A stretch of 64,000 bases of DNA from Collimonas arenae (lineage in GTDB: Bacteria; Pseudomonadota; Gammaproteobacteria; Burkholderiales; Burkholderiaceae_D): assembly GCF_000786695.1 (NCBI RefSeq), contig NZ_CP009962.1, positions 3,286,001 through 3,350,000 on the forward strand. Direction: 5' to 3'. Below are positions 63,356 through 64,000 of the stretch, one piece after another. Made by a program: the position numbers and the translations under genes. Numbering within the stretch: the first letter of the stretch is position 1; every line of letters begins with the position of its first letter. The notes below the pieces were generated by a model. That model was not told where the DNA came from. It did not search any database and saw only the letters and a program-made list of their open reading frames with translations.

Positions 63356-64000
63356 ATGATGAATAAAACTACAGAATTCACCTTGAGCAAAATCCCGGAA
63401 GTCACCTTGGTCTTCTGGATCATCAAGATCGCCGCCACCACGCTCGGCGAAACCGGCGGCGATGCGGTGACCATGTCGATGAACCTGGGCTACCTGGTCG
63501 GCACCGCCATCTTCGGCGTGATCTTCCTGGCCGCCGTCACGGCCCAGATCAGGGCCAAGCACTTCCACCCGTTCCTGTACTGGACCACCGTCATCGCCAC
63601 CACCACGGTCGGCACCACGCTGGCCGATTTCGCCGACCGCTCGCTGGGCATTGGCTATGCCGGCGGTTCAACCTTGCTGCTGACGCTGCTGCTGGTTTCC
63701 CTGCTGGTGTGGCACCGCACGCTCGGATCTGTCGCTGTCGATACTGTCAGCTCACCAAAAGCCGAAATATTCTATTGGGTCACGATCATGTTTTCGCAAA
63801 CACTGGGCACCGCGCTCGGCGATTGGGCGGCGGATACCGCCGGTCTCGGCTATGGCGGCGGCGCCATCCTGTTCGGCGCTCTGCTGGGGTTGGTGGCGCT
63901 GGCCTTTTACCTCACCAAGATATCGAGAACGCTGCTATTCTGGGCCGCTTTCATCCTGACCCGGCCGCTCGGTGCTGTGGTAGGCGACTTTCTCGACAAG
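63356..64000 (+). CDS. COG4705-type membrane protein, second copy (partial)
   Basis: The frame opens at 63356 (MMNKTTEFTLSKIPEVTLVF) and runs 215 codons to the right edge without a stop. It shows the same four-unit repeat as the upstream paralogue: VTLVFWIIKIAATTLGETGG, PFLYWTTVIATTTVGTTLAD, IFYWVTIMFSQTLGTALGDW and TLLFWAAFILTRPLGAVVGD. A second ATG at 63359 is an equal candidate start. It is 11 bp after the first copy, so the two are surely co-transcribed. The C-terminus lies outside the window. Confidence 0.82.
   Translation, partial: MMNKTTEFTLSKIPEVTLVFWIIKIAATTLGETGGDAVTMSMNLGYLVGTAIFGVIFLAAVTAQIRAKHFHPFLYWTTVIATTTVGTTLADFADRSLGIGYAGGSTLLLTLLLVSLLVWHRTLGSVAVDTVSSPKAEIFYWVTIMFSQTLGTALGDWAADTAGLGYGGGAILFGALLGLVALAFYLTKISRTLLFWAAFILTRPLGAVVGDFLDK

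Noticed and set aside
1..64000. CRISPR arrays, tRNA or rRNA genes, prophage or integrase genes
   Set aside because: I looked for regularly spaced repeats, tRNA-like cloverleaf sequence and phage gene runs and saw none; only the IS element and the MITE-like repeat are mobile.

Overview
The window reads as chromosomal DNA of a betaproteobacterium, most like Oxalobacteraceae (a Collimonas- or Herbaspirillum-type soil or plant-associated bacterium). This is inferred from gene content and protein style: a betaproteobacterial EpsBDEFGL polysaccharide locus, an acdR/acdS ethylene-precursor degradation pair, PbpC with alpha-2-macroglobulin, and a QseBC-like two-component system. No rRNA, tRNA or CRISPR array was seen.

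Layout. (1) 1-6.5 kb: a small type VI secretion island on the minus strand. It holds a DUF4123 adaptor running off the left edge, VgrG, Hcp and a damaged toxin-like gene. An IS407-group IS3-family element sits between hcp and the toxin-like gene, and its left end is duplicated in tandem. (2) 6.2-8.8 kb: small secreted proteins and lipoproteins (a 73-aa protein, a carboxypeptidase-regulatory-like protein, a Pro/Ala-rich lipoprotein, a BON protein, a glycine-zipper lipoprotein). (3) 9.0-29.4 kb: one long minus-strand exopolysaccharide operon. In transcription order it encodes EpsL porin, EpsB/WcaJ initiating transferase, an anchored secreted protein, EpsD, EpsE, EpsF, EpsG, a Wzy-like polymerase, a GT4 transferase, an acyltransferase, a GH5 glycanase, a GT2 transferase, a Wzx-like flippase, a WecG/GumM-type GT26 transferase, a second sugar nucleotidyltransferase, ManC, ManB and a second acyltransferase. 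Gaps are under 100 bp and many genes overlap. A 1.26-kb AT-rich region and a PAP2 phosphatase lie upstream.

(4) 31.5-38.8 kb: a GFA protein, a complete branched-chain-type ABC importer (binding protein, two permeases, two ATPases), then acdR and acdS divergently arranged. AcdS keeps the residues known to define true ACC deaminases, so the importer may bring in ACC or a related amino acid. (5) 38.9-41.3 kb: MsrA, a metallo-beta-lactamase-fold protein whose 3' end is frameshifted, and a 68-aa protein. (6) 41.8-50.4 kb: pbpC, a giant alpha-2-macroglobulin with a thioester motif, and a small membrane protein. (7) 50.9-52.1 kb: a BigR/SqrR-like ArsR regulator with two YeeE/YedE half transporters, probably a reactive-sulfur module. 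(8) 52.1-59.9 kb: an MFS exporter, a MITE-like repeat, a sedolisin-family protease with a PPC domain, a class A acid phosphatase and a TonB-dependent receptor. (9) 60.2-64 kb: a QseBC-like two-component system followed by two paralogous COG4705-type membrane proteins, each built from about four repeats of a two-helix unit; the second runs off the right edge.

I did not find a clearly unprecedented system. The best leads are the acdS-linked importer with its palindromic operator candidate, the EPS locus with an embedded glycanase and a degenerate EpsG P-loop, the persulfide-sensor cysteine pair in the ArsR protein, and the internally repeated COG4705 pair.
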